Shown: positions 8,434 to 18,900 of the stretch, piece by piece
How the letters are laid out: each line of letters starts with the position of its first letter
How positions within the stretch are numbered: position 1 is the stretch's first letter
DNA from: Kordia sp965224175
GTDB lineage: Bacteria > Bacteroidota > Bacteroidia > Flavobacteriales > Flavobacteriaceae
NCBI RefSeq assembly: GCF_965224175.1
Contig: NZ_OZ245041.1
Coordinates: 248,001-312,000 of the forward strand
DNA: 64,000 nucleotides
Direction: 5' to 3'
Notes under the pieces: model-generated
What the model was told of the DNA's origin: nothing
What the model saw: the letters and a program-made list of their open reading frames with translations, nothing else
The model's database searches: none
Made by a program: the position numbers and the translations under genes

Positions 8434-10089
8434 TTGCTCACACAACTTTCTATAAAAAACTTTGCGTTAATTGATTCTTTACAAGTCGAATTTGACAAAG
8501 GATTGACTATTATTACTGGTGAAACTGGAGCTGGAAAATCAATCTTGCTCGGTGGTTTAGCATTGATATTAGGAAAGCGTGCAGATTTATCTTCTTTAAA
8601 AAACAAAGAACGTAAATGTGTGATTGAAGCTGAATTTTCTATAAAAAAATACAAGCTTAAAAATTTCTTTATTATAAATGATCTTGATTATGATCATGAA
8701 ACTATTGTAAGACGCGAAATACTACCTTCGGGAAAATCGAGAGCTTTTGTAAATGATGTGCCAGTTCGTTTAGATGTATTAAACGCTTTAGGCGATCAAT
8801 TAATAGATATTCACTCACAACACCAAACGTTACAGCTTACGGACAATCAATTTCAATTTCAAGTCATTGATACTTTGGCAAATGTTTCTGGTGAAGTAAG
8901 TTCGTATCAAGATGTTTTAAAAACATACCAATTCACACAAAAAGAATTACAGAGCATACGAGAAGAACAAGCCGCTTTAGAAAAAGAGCATGATTACAAT
9001 ATGTTTCTGCTAAAAGAATTGGAAGAAGCAAAACTAGAAGGGTTAATCTTGGCAGACTTAGAAGCACAATATGAACGTTTAAACAATGCAGAAGATATAA
9101 AAACTAACTTGAGTGCTTCCGAGCAAATACTTTCTGATGAACAAGTTGGTGTGTTAAATCTACTTTCTGAACTGCAAGTAGCTTCTGGGAAACTCTCAGA
9201 AATTGCTCCAGAATTCAATAATTTGGCAGAACGTATTAAAAGTTCATACATAGAGTTAGATGATGTTTATAATGAAATCATCAATTTGCAAGGTGAAATA
9301 GAATTCAATCCTGAGCAATTAGAAGAAATCTCAGGGAAGCTTCAAAAGATATTTGATTTACAAAAAAAACACAATGTACTTTCTGTTGAAGAGTTAGTAG
9401 CGATTCAATCCGATCTTTCTGAAAAAGCTGCTGTCTCTGAAAATATTGACGATGTTATTCAAGCAAAAGAAAACGAATTAGAAGTTTTGAGTAAACAATT
9501 AAAACAAATTGCTAAAACCATTCACACAAAAAGAACGGAAGGTATTCCAAAACTAATCGAGCAATTAGAGCGTTTGTTAGCAAACTTAGGAATGCCAAAT
9601 GCACGTTTTAATATAAAAGTCCAACTAGCAAATCAATTTTACACAAACGGAATGGACGATTTGCAATTTCTATTTGCGGCAAACAAAGGAGGAAACTTTA
9701 ATGAATTGAAAAAAGCGGCTTCTGGAGGAGAATTGTCGCGTGTAATGTTGTGCATCAAAGCAATATTGTCTAAATACATGCAATTGCCAACCATTATGTT
9801 TGATGAGATTGATACAGGAGTTTCTGGGGAAGTTGCGAATAAAATGGCTAAAATAATGCAGCATATGGGGAAAAGTATGCAAGTATTTTCAATTACACAT
9901 TTACCGCAAATTGCAGCCAAAGGAAAACAGCACTTTAAAGTATATAAGCGTGATGTAAATGAAGTAACTACAACACATTTAAAGCAATTACATGAAGAAG
10001 AACGTGTACAGGAAATTGCACAAATGCTCAGTGGTGCTAAAATCTCAGATTCAGCATTGGCAAACGCAAAAGAATTATTAAAATCATAA
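8434..10089 (+). CDS. recN: DNA repair protein RecN
   Basis: RecN is an SMC-like ATPase that acts in double-strand break repair. The head domain has Walker A GETGAGKS (29-36) near the N-terminus; the ABC signature ASGGELSRVML and Walker B IMFDEIDTGVSGEV lie near the C-terminus, with a long coiled-coil middle rich in Glu, Lys and Leu (about 150-370). Length of 551 residues is normal. The start codon is TTG: the encoded MLTQLSIKNFALI aligns with the usual RecN start and no ATG occurs at that place. It has its own promoter in the preceding gap. Confidence 0.96.
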   Translation: MLTQLSIKNFALIDSLQVEFDKGLTIITGETGAGKSILLGGLALILGKRADLSSLKNKERKCVIEAEFSIKKYKLKNFFIINDLDYDHETIVRREILPSGKSRAFVNDVPVRLDVLNALGDQLIDIHSQHQTLQLTDNQFQFQVIDTLANVSGEVSSYQDVLKTYQFTQKELQSIREEQAALEKEHDYNMFLLKELEEAKLEGLILADLEAQYERLNNAEDIKTNLSASEQILSDEQVGVLNLLSELQVASGKLSEIAPEFNNLAERIKSSYIELDDVYNEIINLQGEIEFNPEQLEEISGKLQKIFDLQKKHNVLSVEELVAIQSDLSEKAAVSENIDDVIQAKENELEVLSKQLKQIAKTIHTKRTEGIPKLIEQLERLLANLGMPNARFNIKVQLANQFYTNGMDDLQFLFAANKGGNFNELKKAASGGELSRVMLCIKAILSKYMQLPTIMFDEIDTGVSGEVANKMAKIMQHMGKSMQVFSITHLPQIAAKGKQHFKVYKRDVNEVTTTHLKQLHEEERVQEIAQMLSGAKISDSALANAKELLKS

Positions 10090-10135
10090 AAGATAATTTC
10101 AATCCTTAGAAATCGATCAATTCAATCTTTTACCA

Positions 10136-10143
10136 TATATTTG
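10136..10143 (+). promoter_or_regulatory. -7-like box TATATTTG before fabI
   Basis: The octamer matches TAnnTTTG and lies 38 bases before the fabI ATG. No clear TTG is present at the expected upstream distance, so confidence is limited. Confidence 0.4.
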
Positions 10144-10181
10144 AACTACCAAACGACTAAAAACGACTAAAATTAACAAGC

Positions 10182-10997
10182 ATGTCATATAACTTATTAA
10201 AAGGAAAAAAAGGGATCATATTTGGTGCTTTAGACGAAAATTCTATTGCATGGAAAACTGCTGAACGTGTGCATGAAGAAGGTGGAACATTTGTACTTAC
10301 AAACGCACCAATTGCAATGCGTATGGGAAAAATAAAAGACTTAGCAGAAAAAACAGGTTCTGAAATTATTCCTGCAGATGCGACTAGTGAAGAAGATCTT
10401 CAAAATCTAATAGAAAAGTCTATGGAAATCCTTGGCGGAAAAATAGACTTCGTGTTGCATTCTATCGGAATGTCTGTAAATGTTCGTAAAGGAAGGCATT
10501 ATACAAATTTGAAATACGATTGGATGACTAAAGGTTGGGATGTCTCTGCGGTATCTTTCCACAAAGTAATGCAAACACTATACAAAGCAGACGCAATGAG
10601 TGAGTGGGGAAGTATTGTAGCATTAACATACATGGCTGCACAACGTACGTTTCCAGACTATAATGATATGGCTGACAACAAAGCATACTTAGAATCTATT
10701 GCACGTAGCTTTGGATATTTCTTTGGAAAAGAGAAAAAAGTACGTGTAAATACAATCTCTCAATCACCAACGCCAACGACAGCTGGACAAGGAGTAAAAG
10801 GATTTGATGGATTTATCTCTTATGCAGAAAAAATGTCTCCTCTTGGAAATGCAACAGCAATGGACTGCGCAAATTACACAGTAACATTATTCTCTGATTT
10901 AACCAAAAGAGTTACGATGCAAAACCTTTACAATGATGGAGGTTTCTCTAATACAGGAGTAAGTCAAGAAGTAATAGAAAGATTCACAGAAGAATAA
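10182..10997 (+). CDS. fabI: Enoyl-[acyl-carrier-protein] reductase (NADH)
   Basis: FabI reduces the enoyl-ACP double bond in the last step of each fatty-acid elongation cycle. The protein is a short-chain dehydrogenase of the FabI branch: nucleotide-binding segment GIIFGALDENSIAW near the N-terminus, first active Tyr in LTYMAAQRTFPDY, and the catalytic Tyr-X6-Lys as YNDMADNK. Length of 271 residues is typical. It stands alone between recN and a strong terminator, so it is probably monocistronic. Confidence 0.95.
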   Translation: MSYNLLKGKKGIIFGALDENSIAWKTAERVHEEGGTFVLTNAPIAMRMGKIKDLAEKTGSEIIPADATSEEDLQNLIEKSMEILGGKIDFVLHSIGMSVNVRKGRHYTNLKYDWMTKGWDVSAVSFHKVMQTLYKADAMSEWGSIVALTYMAAQRTFPDYNDMADNKAYLESIARSFGYFFGKEKKVRVNTISQSPTPTTAGQGVKGFDGFISYAEKMSPLGNATAMDCANYTVTLFSDLTKRVTMQNLYNDGGFSNTGVSQEVIERFTEE

Positions 10998-11018
10998 AAA
11001 AATCTACATAAAATATTT

Positions 11019-11052
11019 AATACCTCTAAAATTATTTAGAGGTATTTTTTTT
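11019..11052 (+). terminator. Rho-independent terminator of fabI
   Basis: A perfect 12-bp stem (AATACCTCTAAA / TTTAGAGGTATT) with a four-base loop is followed by a run of T, 21 bases after the fabI stop. Confidence 0.88.
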
Positions 11053-11215
11053 GAGAAAGAATTTTATGTAAACCTAGTAAATACGTAGGTTTTAGTGAAA
11101 ATATATTTATAGATCAAGAATTATTACTTAGATATTGTTGTCAAATATTTGTGAAATATAAGTTGTTTTAATAGTTTAGGAGTCTCGAACTCAATAAATT
11201 ATTTACCGACTGCTT

Positions 11216-12946
11216 ATGAAAAGACGACTACGCTTCTCCTTTTCGTGTATTATTTATATCATCTATTTTCAGTTAAATGCGCAAGCCTACTTTGAAAATC
11301 AAGCCAATACTTTAGGTGTAGATGATTTTAGCGGAACTACATATCTTGGAAATGGAATTTCTTTTTGTGATTACAATAATGATGGATGGGATGATATAAC
11401 TATCGCTACACAAAGTGGAGATCCTTTAAAAATTTACAAAAACAATGGAGACGGAACTTATACGCTTGAAACTACTTTAGTTCCCAATAATAATGCAAGA
11501 CAAAAACAAGTTATCTGGGTCGATTTTGATAATGATGGCAATAAAGATCTATATGTCTCTAGCGATATAGATGGAAGCCGACTTTACAGAAATAATGGTA
11601 CGGCATTGATAGACATTACTATAGCTAGTGGTTTGCCAACCGCAGTTCAGGAAAACTTTGGAGCTTCTTGGGGCGATTATAACAATGATGGATATTTAGA
11701 TGTTTTTCTTTGTAATAGAGGATTAACAGGGCCACAACCCAACTATTTATATAAAAATAATGGAGACGGAACATTTTCTAATGTGAGCACTGCCGCTGGA
11801 ATAGATAATGGAAGTCACTTATCATTTTGTTCAGCTTTCTTTGATTATAATAATGATGGATGGCAAGATATTTATATGGCAAATGATAAATTAAATACCA
11901 CTAACATTTTATATAGAAACAACGGAGACGGAACATTTACTGATGTTAGTGAAGCATCAGGAACCAATATTGCCATTGATGCAATGTCAGTTACCATAGG
12001 CGATTTTGATGGAGATAGTTGGTTTGATATATATGTGACTAATGGAATTCCAGGAAACTACTTATTAAGAAATAATGGAGACGGGACATTTACTAATGTA
12101 GCTTCTCAAACAGGAGCAATGTTTGAAAGTATTGCGTGGGGATCTGTATTCTTAGATGCAGAAAATGATGGAGATCTTGATTTGTATGTAAGCGGATCAT
12201 TTGATGGAAGTAATCCAATGTTTTTATCAGCAGCATTTTATACCAACAATGGAAGTTCATCATATGCTATAGAAAGTAGTTCAGGATTTGAAAATGATGA
12301 AGCAGAAAGTTATTCAAATGCAATTGGTGATACTGATAATGACGGTTTTCCTGAAATTATCGTAAATAACTCAGGAGGAGACAATATTTTCCTCTGGAAG
12401 AATGAAACTACTAGTAGCAACAATTGGTTAAAAGTAAACTTAGAAGGAGTAGCGAGTAATAAACAAGGTATAGGAGCTACTATCGAATTAAATAGTGGTG
12501 GAAGTTCTCAATATCGCTACACAGTATGTGGAGAAGGGTATATTGCTCAGAACTCAGAAACAGAATTCTTTGGAATAGGCACTAACACAAATATAGATTA
12601 CCTGAAAATAACATGGTTAGGTGGAGTAGAAGACATATTTTATAATGTAACTCCAAATCAAACATTAAACATTGTAGAAGGTAGTAGTCCTTTAAGTACA
12701 GAAGAATTTGAATCTAGAAATAAAATTCAAGTATATCCAAATCCAACAACTGGTAAAATTTGGATACGTACAAATGAAAATAAACCATATGAATATGTCA
12801 TTTTTGACAGCAAAGGAACACAAGTAAAAAAAGGACAAACTATACAACAAAATCACATAGATATTTCTATGTTATCTTCGGGTTATTATTTGCTTAAAAT
12901 AATGGGTGAAAAAAACGTATTTAATAAAAAAATAATGTTAAAATAA
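11216..12946 (+). CDS. Secreted FG-GAP/VCBS repeat protein with UnbV/ASPIC domain and T9SS sorting domain
   Basis: After a signal peptide (about 1-24) there are at least seven calcium-binding-loop repeats of the D-x-(N/D)-x-DG-x-x-D type (DYNNDGWDDI, DFDNDGNKDLYV, DYNNDGYLDVFL, DYNNDGWQDIYM and others) forming an integrin-like propeller, each paired with a YKNNGDGTF strand. Residues about 405-480 match the ASPIC/UnbV domain of CRTAC1-like proteins (GIGATIEL, TWLGGVEDIF). The last 75 residues (YPNPTTGKIWIR onward) are a type A sorting domain, so the protein should cross the outer membrane by type IX secretion. Function is probably extracellular binding or adhesion; the ligand is unknown. It precedes two other T9SS cargo genes. 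Confidence 0.88.
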   Translation: MKRRLRFSFSCIIYIIYFQLNAQAYFENQANTLGVDDFSGTTYLGNGISFCDYNNDGWDDITIATQSGDPLKIYKNNGDGTYTLETTLVPNNNARQKQVIWVDFDNDGNKDLYVSSDIDGSRLYRNNGTALIDITIASGLPTAVQENFGASWGDYNNDGYLDVFLCNRGLTGPQPNYLYKNNGDGTFSNVSTAAGIDNGSHLSFCSAFFDYNNDGWQDIYMANDKLNTTNILYRNNGDGTFTDVSEASGTNIAIDAMSVTIGDFDGDSWFDIYVTNGIPGNYLLRNNGDGTFTNVASQTGAMFESIAWGSVFLDAENDGDLDLYVSGSFDGSNPMFLSAAFYTNNGSSSYAIESSSGFENDEAESYSNAIGDTDNDGFPEIIVNNSGGDNIFLWKNETTSSNNWLKVNLEGVASNKQGIGATIELNSGGSSQYRYTVCGEGYIAQNSETEFFGIGTNTNIDYLKITWLGGVEDIFYNVTPNQTLNIVEGSSPLSTEEFESRNKIQVYPNPTTGKIWIRTNENKPYEYVIFDSKGTQVKKGQTIQQNHIDISMLSSGYYLLKIMGEKNVFNKKIMLK

Positions 12947-12987
12947 TCTAAAGATAAATTGTAGGAAATACCGCTTTTTAGGTGTTT

Positions 12988-13016
12988 TATCGATAAAAAC
13001 AATCTTTTTATCGATA
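12988..13016. terminator. 12-bp inverted repeat after the CRTAC1-like gene, possible terminator
   Basis: TATCGATAAAAA and TTTTTATCGATA form a perfect 12-bp stem around the loop caatc, 41 bases after the stop. The T run is inside the stem rather than after it, so it could be a bidirectional terminator or a protein-binding palindrome upstream of the next gene. Confidence 0.5.
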
Positions 13017-13091
13017 TTAACATGCGTGATTCAAAAAAAATGTGGTTCTTTCTATTGATATTCAACTAACTAACAAAAAATCAAACTTTTT

Positions 13092-15683
13092 ATGAGAAAA
13101 ATTACATTTAAAATTTTTATGATAATGTTCTTGTTAGGTGCCTATGTAGGTGTCTCACAAACATTAAACCAAGCCGCAAGTTGGCCTAACGCAGCTTGGA
13201 CACTTTCTGGTACATATACCGCTGGAGGATTAGCTTCTGATCCAACTGGTGCTGGTACAACTTTTACTTGGGATGATGACGCTGCTGGAAATGGTTCAGG
13301 AGATAATATCATTGCAACTTCTCCAGTTATCGATTTAACTGCTGCCAGTGGAGCAGGAGAAACTTGGATTACAGTTGCTAGTGAATTTACTTACAGAGCT
13401 CTTGGAGGAGATGTTTTAATTATTGAAACATATGATGCAGATGCAATGACATGGTCTACTTTACATACTTTTGCAGGAAATGCTACTGTAAATGATTACC
13501 AAACATGTATAAACACAGAAGCATACACAACTCCAGTGCTTGATATTTCTGGATTTACAGCTACACAGTTAGCTGGATTCCAATACAGAATATCTTATGA
13601 TGACCAAGGAGGTTGGCAATGGGGATGGTGTGTAACTTCACCAACTATTACCTCTGCTGCACCACCATCTTGTATCGATCCTTCAATGCTAACAGCTACA
13701 AATATTGCTGATACAACGGCTGACTTAGGATGGACAGAAAATGGAACTGCTATGGTATGGGATATTGAAATCGTTACTAGTGGCTCTGCAGCTACAGGAA
13801 CGCCAACAGCTTCTGGTGTAGCTAATCCATATATGGCAACAGCGCTTACAGCTGATACTGCATATGATTTCTATGTAAGAGCAGATTGTGGAGGAGCAGG
13901 AACTTCTAACTGGGTAGGACCTTTTACATTTACAACTGCTTGTGCTGCAATTGCTGCGCCATATAGTGAAGATTTTGAGACGTTTACGACTGCAGGTACT
14001 GCTTTTGGAGCTGAAAACTGTTGGACAGGAAGCGGAGGAGTTTTCTATTGGGAATCTGCACCAGGTACAGATGCAGGATCAGGAGGAACTGGACCAGATC
14101 CATCAATTACAACAGGAAACTATTTCTATACAGAAGCATCAAATGGAACTACAGGAGATACAACAGATTTATTGTCTCCATTAGTAGATCTTACAGCACT
14201 TACAGCTCCTGCATTAACATTTAACTATCACATGTTTGGTGGGCAAATAGGAACATTAGATGTATTAGTGAACGGAACAACAAATGTTTGGACGTTATCA
14301 GGTCAACAACAAGCAAGCGCAACAGCTCCATGGGAATTGGCAGTTGTAGATTTAGCTGCATATGCAGGTCAATCAATTACAATTACATTCAGAGCAACAA
14401 GCGCTGGAACATTTGAAGGAGATATTTCAATTGATAACGTATCATTTACAGAATTGCCTGCATGTTCAACACCAAATGCTTTAGGAGCAACAATGATAAC
14501 AGATACAACTGCTGATCTTGCATGGACAGAAAATGGAACAGCTACTGCTTGGGATATTGAAATCGTAGATATCACAGGAGGAGGAATGGCTACAGGAACA
14601 CCAACTGCTTCTGGAGTTACTAATCCTTATACAGCAATGGGACTTACACAAAACAACGATTATACTTTCTATGTAAGATCTGATTGTGGAGGTGGAACAT
14701 TTTCAACATGGGCTGGACCTTTTGCTTTCTCTACAATAGAAACATGTCCAACACCATCAGCATTAACTGCTACAAATATCATGGAAACAACTGCTGACTT
14801 AGGTTGGACAGAAAATGGAGCAGCTACTTCTTGGAATATCGAACTAGTTGATATTACAGCTGGAGGAACAGCTACTGGAACACCAACAGCTTCAGGAGTA
14901 ATGAATCCGTATATGGCAACAGGATTAGTAGGAGATAATAACTATGAATTTTATGTACAAGCAGATTGTGGAATGGATGGAGTATCTGCATGGGCAGGAC
15001 CATTTGCTTTTGCAACACCATACGTTGCAGTACCACCAACTTGTTCTAGTGGAATATTCTTAGATTCAGGAGGAATGTCAGGAGATTATTCTAGTGGAGA
15101 GGATATTACATATACTATTTGTCCAGATATGGCTGGAGATGCTGTAAATGTTGAATTTACTTTCTTCTCTTCTGAAAATAATGGAGCAGCAGCTTGCTAT
15201 GATGGATTAACTGTTCATGATGGAGCAGACGCTATGGCAACTACGATTGATCCTCCAGGAGGTGGAACAATTTGGTGTTGGGATAGAAACGATACTCCAG
15301 CAGCAGGAACAGGAGATTTACAAGGTATGACAATCACTTCTTCAGATGCTTCTGGATGTTTAACATTTGTATTTACATCTGACGGATCTGTTACAAGACC
15401 AGGATGGCAAGGAAATATTACATGTGCGCCATTATCTGTTGAATCTGCTGAAACTAGAGGTTTCTTACATTATGTAAATACAGCAAACAATAGTTTTGTT
15501 GTAAATGCACAAACAAACGTAAGCTCTATCGAAGTGTATAACATCGTAGGTCAGGCTATTACATCTGTAAAACCAAATGCTAATACAGGAGAAGCTTTCT
15601 TAGGTTCTGCTAAAAATGGTATATACTTTGCAAAAGTAACATTAGAAAATGGAAGATCTTCAGTAGTAAAATTCGTGAAGTAA
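13092..15683 (+). CDS. Secreted multidomain FnIII/MAM/CUB protein, T9SS cargo (shorter paralogue)
   Basis: An 863-residue extracellular protein. Order: signal peptide (about 1-22); N-terminal beta-sandwich domain (23-188); FnIII-like domain (190-283); MAM-like domain (284-455, beginning APYSEDFETFTT and ending GDISIDNVSF); two more FnIII-like domains (457-551, 552-643, each with TADLGWTENG and DCG signatures); CUB-like domain (648-778); and a T9SS sorting domain (780-863). Lys and Arg are rare and Thr, Ala and Gly are abundant, as in surface adhesins. It is a tandem paralogue of the next gene; parts of both are almost identical at DNA level. Likely an adhesin or scaffold; no enzyme motif seen. 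Confidence 0.85.
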   Translation: MRKITFKIFMIMFLLGAYVGVSQTLNQAASWPNAAWTLSGTYTAGGLASDPTGAGTTFTWDDDAAGNGSGDNIIATSPVIDLTAASGAGETWITVASEFTYRALGGDVLIIETYDADAMTWSTLHTFAGNATVNDYQTCINTEAYTTPVLDISGFTATQLAGFQYRISYDDQGGWQWGWCVTSPTITSAAPPSCIDPSMLTATNIADTTADLGWTENGTAMVWDIEIVTSGSAATGTPTASGVANPYMATALTADTAYDFYVRADCGGAGTSNWVGPFTFTTACAAIAAPYSEDFETFTTAGTAFGAENCWTGSGGVFYWESAPGTDAGSGGTGPDPSITTGNYFYTEASNGTTGDTTDLLSPLVDLTALTAPALTFNYHMFGGQIGTLDVLVNGTTNVWTLSGQQQASATAPWELAVVDLAAYAGQSITITFRATSAGTFEGDISIDNVSFTELPACSTPNALGATMITDTTADLAWTENGTATAWDIEIVDITGGGMATGTPTASGVTNPYTAMGLTQNNDYTFYVRSDCGGGTFSTWAGPFAFSTIETCPTPSALTATNIMETTADLGWTENGAATSWNIELVDITAGGTATGTPTASGVMNPYMATGLVGDNNYEFYVQADCGMDGVSAWAGPFAFATPYVAVPPTCSSGIFLDSGGMSGDYSSGEDITYTICPDMAGDAVNVEFTFFSSENNGAAACYDGLTVHDGADAMATTIDPPGGGTIWCWDRNDTPAAGTGDLQGMTITSSDASGCLTFVFTSDGSVTRPGWQGNITCAPLSVESAETRGFLHYVNTANNSFVVNAQTNVSSIEVYNIVGQAITSVKPNANTGEAFLGSAKNGIYFAKVTLENGRSSVVKFVK

Positions 15684-15707
15684 TTCTATAAAAATATATT
15701 TATCATT

Positions 15708-15737
15708 AAAAGCTGTTCTTTATTGAACAGCTTTTTT
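15708..15737 (+). terminator. Terminator of the shorter FnIII/MAM/CUB gene
   Basis: AAAGCTGTTC, loop tttatt, GAACAGCTTT, then T run. The same hairpin, with one loop change, follows the paralogous gene at 19690, showing that the duplication covered the terminator. Confidence 0.9.
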
Positions 15738-15969
15738 TGTTTCTACAATTTAGACATTCTACTCCTTAAATGTATGTCTTTCTTTAACATGCATTTGTAA
15801 TGCCTTCTTTCAAAAAATCAATTTTTTTCTCCTTTTAACTTACTGATTCTTTAGTTTTTGATTAAATTATTGATAAAAAAGCTGAATAACACAAGGTATC
15901 TTTATAAGGTAATCTTTAGTACAGAAATAATTCTTATATTTATCTAAATAACTAGCTAAAACTAAGCAA

Positions 15970-18900
15970 ATGAAAAAAATTACTCTTAGAGTTTTGGTGA
16001 TAATGCTTTTTGTATTTACCTATACTGGGTATGCGCAAACATTAAATCAAAACGCAATGTGGCCTAATACAAGTTGGTCACTTACAGGAACATATAATGC
16101 AGATCCTACTGCTTTAGAAGCAGATCCTACAGTTTCTCCAAATTTTGCCTTTGATGATGATGATGCAGGAAATGGAAGTGATGATGATATTGCTGCAGAA
16201 TCACCAGTAATAGATTTAACAGCTGCACATTCAGCAGGAGAAACTTGGATTACGATTTCAGGAAACTTTGTTTACAACTATAACAATGATGATATTCTCC
16301 AATTTGAATATTGGGATGCAGATGCCAGTACCTGGAATATAATAGGAACTCCTATTAATGCTGATACAGCTGGAGCTCCAACAGATAACTTTTGTTCAGG
16401 AACTACAGAAACTTACACTACAGAAATTCTTAATATTGTTGGGTTTACGCCAACACAATTATCAGGTTTTCGTTATAGAATCTATTTTGATGATTTAGTT
16501 GGAGGTCCAGGTTTTGAGTGGGGATTTTGTTTTGACTCTCCAACAATTACCTCTGCAACACCTCCATCATGTCCTGATCCATCTACATTAACAGCATCTA
16601 ATATCACTGATACAACAGCAGATTTAGGATGGTTAGAAAGTGGATCAGCAACTGCTTGGGATGTTGAAATAGTAACAACGGGAACTCCTGCAACAGGAAC
16701 TGCAACAGCTACAGCTGTTCCAAACCCTTACACTGCAATGGGATTAACTGAAAATACTGAATATGATTACTATGTAAGAGCTAATTGTGCTGGAGATGGA
16801 ACTTCTACATGGATTGGACCTTTTACATTTAGAACTGCTTGTGCGCCAATAGCAGCACCATATTCTGAAAATTTTGAGACATTTACTACTGGAGGAGCAG
16901 CATTTGTTTATGAAAACTGTTGGACAGGAACTGGCGGTAACTATTATTGGGAATCTGCACCAGGTACTGATGCTGGTTCTGGAGGAACAGGACCAGATCC
17001 TTCAATTACAACAGGAAATTATTTTTATACAGAAGCTTCCGCTGGAGCAAATGGAGACACAACAGATCTAATATCTCCATTAGTAGATTTGACAGCACTT
17101 ACAGCACCTTCATTATCGTTTAATTACCATATGTTTGGAGGAGAAATAGGTACTTTAGATGTACTTGTGAATGGAACAACAAATGTTTGGTCTTTGTCAG
17201 GACAACAACAAACAAGTGCAACAGCTGCTTGGGAACTTGCTGTTGTGGATTTATCTGCATTTGCTGGTCAAACGATATCCGTTACACTTAGAGCGACTAG
17301 TGCAGGAACATTTGAAGGAGATATTTCTATAGATAACATAGCATTTGATGAATTGCCTTCATGTGCAGCGCCAAATGCATTAACAGCAACTAACATTGAT
17401 GGATTTTCTGCCGAATTAGGATGGACAGAAACTGGAACAGCTACTTTATGGAATGTTGAAATTGTAGATATCACTGCAGGAGGAACAGCTACAGGAACAG
17501 CAACAGCTACAGGCGTTGCAAATCCATACAATGCTACAGGATTAACGCCTTCAAATGATTATGAATTTTATGTGCAAGCAGATTGTGGAATGGATGGAAC
17601 TTCTGCATGGGTTGGACCATTTTCATTTAGTACAACCGTAGCATGCCCAGCACCATCAGTTTTAACTGCTGCAAACATCACAGAAACTACTGCTGACTTA
17701 GGATGGACAGCTGGTGGATCTGAAACACTTTGGGATGTTGAAATTGTAGATATTACAGCTGGCGGAACTGCTACTGGAACGCCAACAGCAACTGGAGTAG
17801 CGAACCCTTATAATGCTACAGGTCTTACAGATAGTAACGACTATGAATTTTATGTGCGAGCAGATTGTGTTGGAAATGGAACATCTGTTTGGTCAGGACC
17901 ATTCGCTTTTACAACAGCATGTCCAGCATTTATGGCTCCATACACAGAAGATTTTGAAACATTTACTACAGGTGGAGCTGCTTTTGTCGGAGAAAATTGT
18001 TGGTCAGCAACTGGCGGAGCCTATTATTGGGAATCTGCACCAGGTACAGATGCAGGATCAGGAGGAACTGGACCAGATCCATCAATTACAACAGGAAATT
18101 ATTTCTATACAGAAGCATCAGCCGGAGCACTTGGAGATATTACTAACTTAGTATCTCCGTTAGTAGACTTATCAGGACTTACAACACCAGCATTACTATT
18201 TAATTATCATATGTTTGGTGGGCAAATAGGGAAATTAGACGTATTAGTAAACGGAACTACAAGTGTGTTGACACTTAATGGACAGCAACAAACAAGTGCA
18301 ACAACTCCTTGGGAATTAGCAGTGATAGATTTATCTGCTTTTGCAGGGCAAACAATTACAATTACATTTGTAGGAACAAGCGGAGGAACATTTGAAGGAG
18401 ATATTTCAATAGATAATGTGTCATTTACAGAGTTACCAGCATGTCCAACACCAAATACTTTGACCGCTACAAATATTACTGATACAACTGCTGATCTAGG
18501 TTGGACAGAGAACGGAACTTCAACAGCTTGGGATATAGAAATTGTTGATATAACTGGAGGAGGAATGTTCACAGGGACACCGACTATTTCAGGTATTACA
18601 ACAAACCCATACTCAGCGACTGGACTTACACAGAATAATGATTACTGTTTTTATGTAAGAGCTGATTGTGGTGCAGGCTCATTCTCAGCTTGGGCTGGAC
18701 CATTCTGCTTTACAACTTTAGAAACATGCCCAGCGCCATCAGGTTTAACTGCTACAAATATCATGGAAACAACTGCTGACTTAGGTTGGACAGAAAATGG
18801 AGCAGCTGCTTCTTGGAATATCGAACTAGTTGATATCACAGCTGGAGGAACAGCTACCGGAACGCCAACAGCTTCAGGAGTAATGAATCCATATATGGCA

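Noticed and set aside
17813..18151. Open frame of 112 codons inside the long adhesin gene (other frame, same strand)
   Set aside because: Caused by the repeated low-complexity codons of the FnIII/MAM units; similar shadows occur at equivalent places in the other repeats.
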